A stretch of DNA of 64,000 nt from Streptomyces sp. ITFR-21 (GTDB taxonomy: Bacteria; Actinomycetota; Actinomycetes; Streptomycetales; Streptomycetaceae), in NCBI RefSeq assembly GCF_031844685.1, contig NZ_CP134605.1, positions 2,017,501 to 2,081,500 of the forward strand, given 5' to 3'. Below are positions 62,711-64,000 of the stretch, piece by piece. The stretch's first letter is position 1; each line of letters starts with the position of its first letter. The translations under genes were made by a program, and so were the position numbers. The notes under the pieces were generated by a model. The model did not search any database. It was not told where the DNA came from and worked only from the letters and a program-made list of their open reading frames with translations.

Positions 62711-64000
62711 TCACAGAGAGGCGGCGTCCGGGGCGCTCTGCGACAGCGGCCCGTCGGGCGGGCGGCGGCGGAAGGCGGCCGGGTTGCGCCGTTTCAGGAC
62801 GGGGTAGCCGGCCGCCAGCGCGGCGAACCAGACCGGCGCCCCGTACAGCGAGATCCGGGCGTCGGAGTCGGCGCCGATGAGCACCACGACCAGGCCGAGG
62901 AAGCCGAGCGCGCACCAGCTGGCGGCGGCCCCGCCGGGCGCGGCGAACCAGCCGGGCGCCGCCCGGCCGGCCCGTACGGCGGCCCGGTAGCGGATGTGCG
63001 CGGCCAGGATGACCCCCCAGGTCCACACCCCGGCGACGGTGGCGAAGGCGGTGATGTAGGTGAACGCCCCGGCCGGGTCGACGTAGTTGAGCCAGACGCC
63101 GACGCTCGTCACGCACGCCGAGGCGAGGGTGCCCAGTGCCGGGGTGCGGCGGGCGGTGAGCCGGGTGAAGACCCGCGGGCCCTGTCCGTTGGCGGCCAGG
63201 TCGCGCAGCATCCGGCCGGTGGAGTACATGCCGGAGTTGCAGGAGGACAGGGCCGCCGAGAGCACCACGAAGTTGACGACGCCGGCCCCGAAGGGGATGC
63301 CGATCCGGGCGAAGGCGGCCACGAACGGGCTGACCCCGGGCCGGAACTCGGTCCACGACACCACGCAGAGGATGACGGTGAGCGCGCCGACGTAGAACAG
63401 CGCGATCCGCCACGGCAGGGTGTTGATCGCCTTCGGCAACGTCCGGCGCGGGTCGCGCGCCTCGCCGGCGGTGACGCCGACGAGTTCCACGGCGACGTAG
63501 GCGAACATCACGATCTGCAGGGTCAGCAGCGAGCTGCCGACGCCGTTGGGGAAGACCCCGCCGTCGTGCCACAGGTGGGTGACCGAGGCGGTGTCGCCGG
63601 CCGCGGACACCCCCAGGGTGAGTACGCCGGCGCCGATCAGGATCATGCCGAGGATGGCGGTCACCTTGATCATCGACAGCCAGAACTCGACCTCGCCGAA
63701 GAGCCGTACCGAGACCAGGTTGGTGAGCAGCAGCGCGGTCAGGAAGCCGAGCGCGGCCAGCCACTGCGGGACGGCCGGCCACCAGTAGGCGAGGTAGGTG
63801 GCCGCCGCCGTCACCTCGGCCATGCCGGTGACCACCCACATCAGCCAGTACGTCCAGCCGGTCGCGTAGCCGGCGAACGGGCCGAAAAACTCCCGGGCGT
63901 GGTCGGCGAAGGAGCCGGCCGCCGGGCGGTAGCTGAGCAGCTCGCCGAGGGCCCGCATGATGACGAAGACCGCCGCGCCGGCGACCGCGTACATCAGGAT
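62711..64000 (-). CDS. Amino-acid permease (APC family), 5' end outside window
   Basis: At least 427 residues of a 12-TM amino-acid/polyamine/organocation transporter. The visible sequence begins in the TM2 region (VFVIMRALGELLSYRPAAGS) and includes FFGPFAGYATGWTYWLMWVV, GEVEFWLSMIKVTAILGMI and the conserved SCNSGMYSTGRMLRDLA. It resembles GabP/AnsP/ProY-type permeases. The N-terminal 35 residues or so lie beyond base 64000. The substrate is not predictable. It ends 27 bp before mec on the same strand. Confidence 0.9.
   Translation of the reverse strand: MLMYAVAGAAVFVIMRALGELLSYRPAAGSFADHAREFFGPFAGYATGWTYWLMWVVTGMAEVTAAATYLAYWWPAVPQWLAALGFLTALLLTNLVSVRLFGEVEFWLSMIKVTAILGMILIGAGVLTLGVSAAGDTASVTHLWHDGGVFPNGVGSSLLTLQIVMFAYVAVELVGVTAGEARDPRRTLPKAINTLPWRIALFYVGALTVILCVVSWTEFRPGVSPFVAAFARIGIPFGAGVVNFVVLSAALSSCNSGMYSTGRMLRDLAANGQGPRVFTRLTARRTPALGTLASACVTSVGVWLNYVDPAGAFTYITAFATVAGVWTWGVILAAHIRYRAAVRAGRAAPGWFAAPGGAAASWCALGFLGLVVVLIGADSDARISLYGAPVWFAALAAGYPVLKRRNPAAFRRRPPDGPLSQSAPDAASL

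Overview
The window is very GC-rich, densely coding actinobacterial DNA, most likely from the Streptomyces/Kitasatospora/Actinacidiphila group. Pointers are a whiE-type spore-pigment type II PKS locus, a class A PBP, a GH18 chitinase with candidate DasR-type sites, a class F sortase, the actinobacterial CysM-CysO-Mec cysteine pathway, and frequent GTG starts with GTGA/ATGA overlaps. Species cannot be assigned from sequence alone.

Layout. 0-5.2 kb: spore-pigment cluster (SchA-like protein, cupin, KS-alpha, KS-beta, ACP, aromatase/cyclase, TcmI-type cyclase), closed by a strong hairpin and facing an O-methyltransferase. 6.4-14.8 kb: secreted beta-helix protein, OmpR-type two-component system, spermidine-synthase-like protein, an alpha/beta hydrolase broken by a stop codon, histidine phosphatase, TetR regulator. 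15.0-20.6 kb: PAP2 phosphatase behind a palindromic operator, then three overlapping genes (Fe-S-type PD-(D/E)XK nuclease, 556-aa protein of no recognised family, SF1 helicase). This helicase-nuclease module is the best candidate for an uncharacterised system. 20.8-22.6 kb: orphan DUF4157 putative effector. 24.5-37.8 kb: segment bounded by two identical tRNA-Lys genes and rich in secreted or envelope proteins (S33 peptidase, two M6 metalloproteases, chitinase), with a PAS-GGDEF-EAL c-di-GMP enzyme, an LLM oxidoreductase and an IclR regulator. 37.9-49.7 kb: pentapeptide protein, SpoIIE phosphatase, a decayed FAD/Fe-S oxidase, sortase F plus a possible substrate, HAD phosphatase, a Gfo/Idh/MocA-HbpS-like pair, a fumarylacetoacetase-like enzyme, DUF445 protein, and a MurG-like glycosyltransferase.

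49.9-53.6 kb is a rearrangement scar: a truncated carboxyethylornithine-synthase-like gene, an IS with 25-bp inverted repeats and a passenger gene, a small protein with an expanded Cys-Ala-Val repeat, a frameshifted dTMP-kinase-like gene, and an exonuclease fragment fused to an ABC-2 permease fragment. 53.8-64 kb returns to housekeeping genes: PBP, GroES-like, DUF3618, Bcp, tRNA-Leu, rdgB-rph, PTS EIIB, MBL hydrolase, cysM-cysO-mec, and an amino-acid permease cut by the window end.

Two related elements of about 162 bp with terminal inverted repeats (10.5 and 23.3 kb) look like a miniature mobile family; each begins inside the stop codon of the preceding gene. All functions are inferred by reading sequence; no database search was run.
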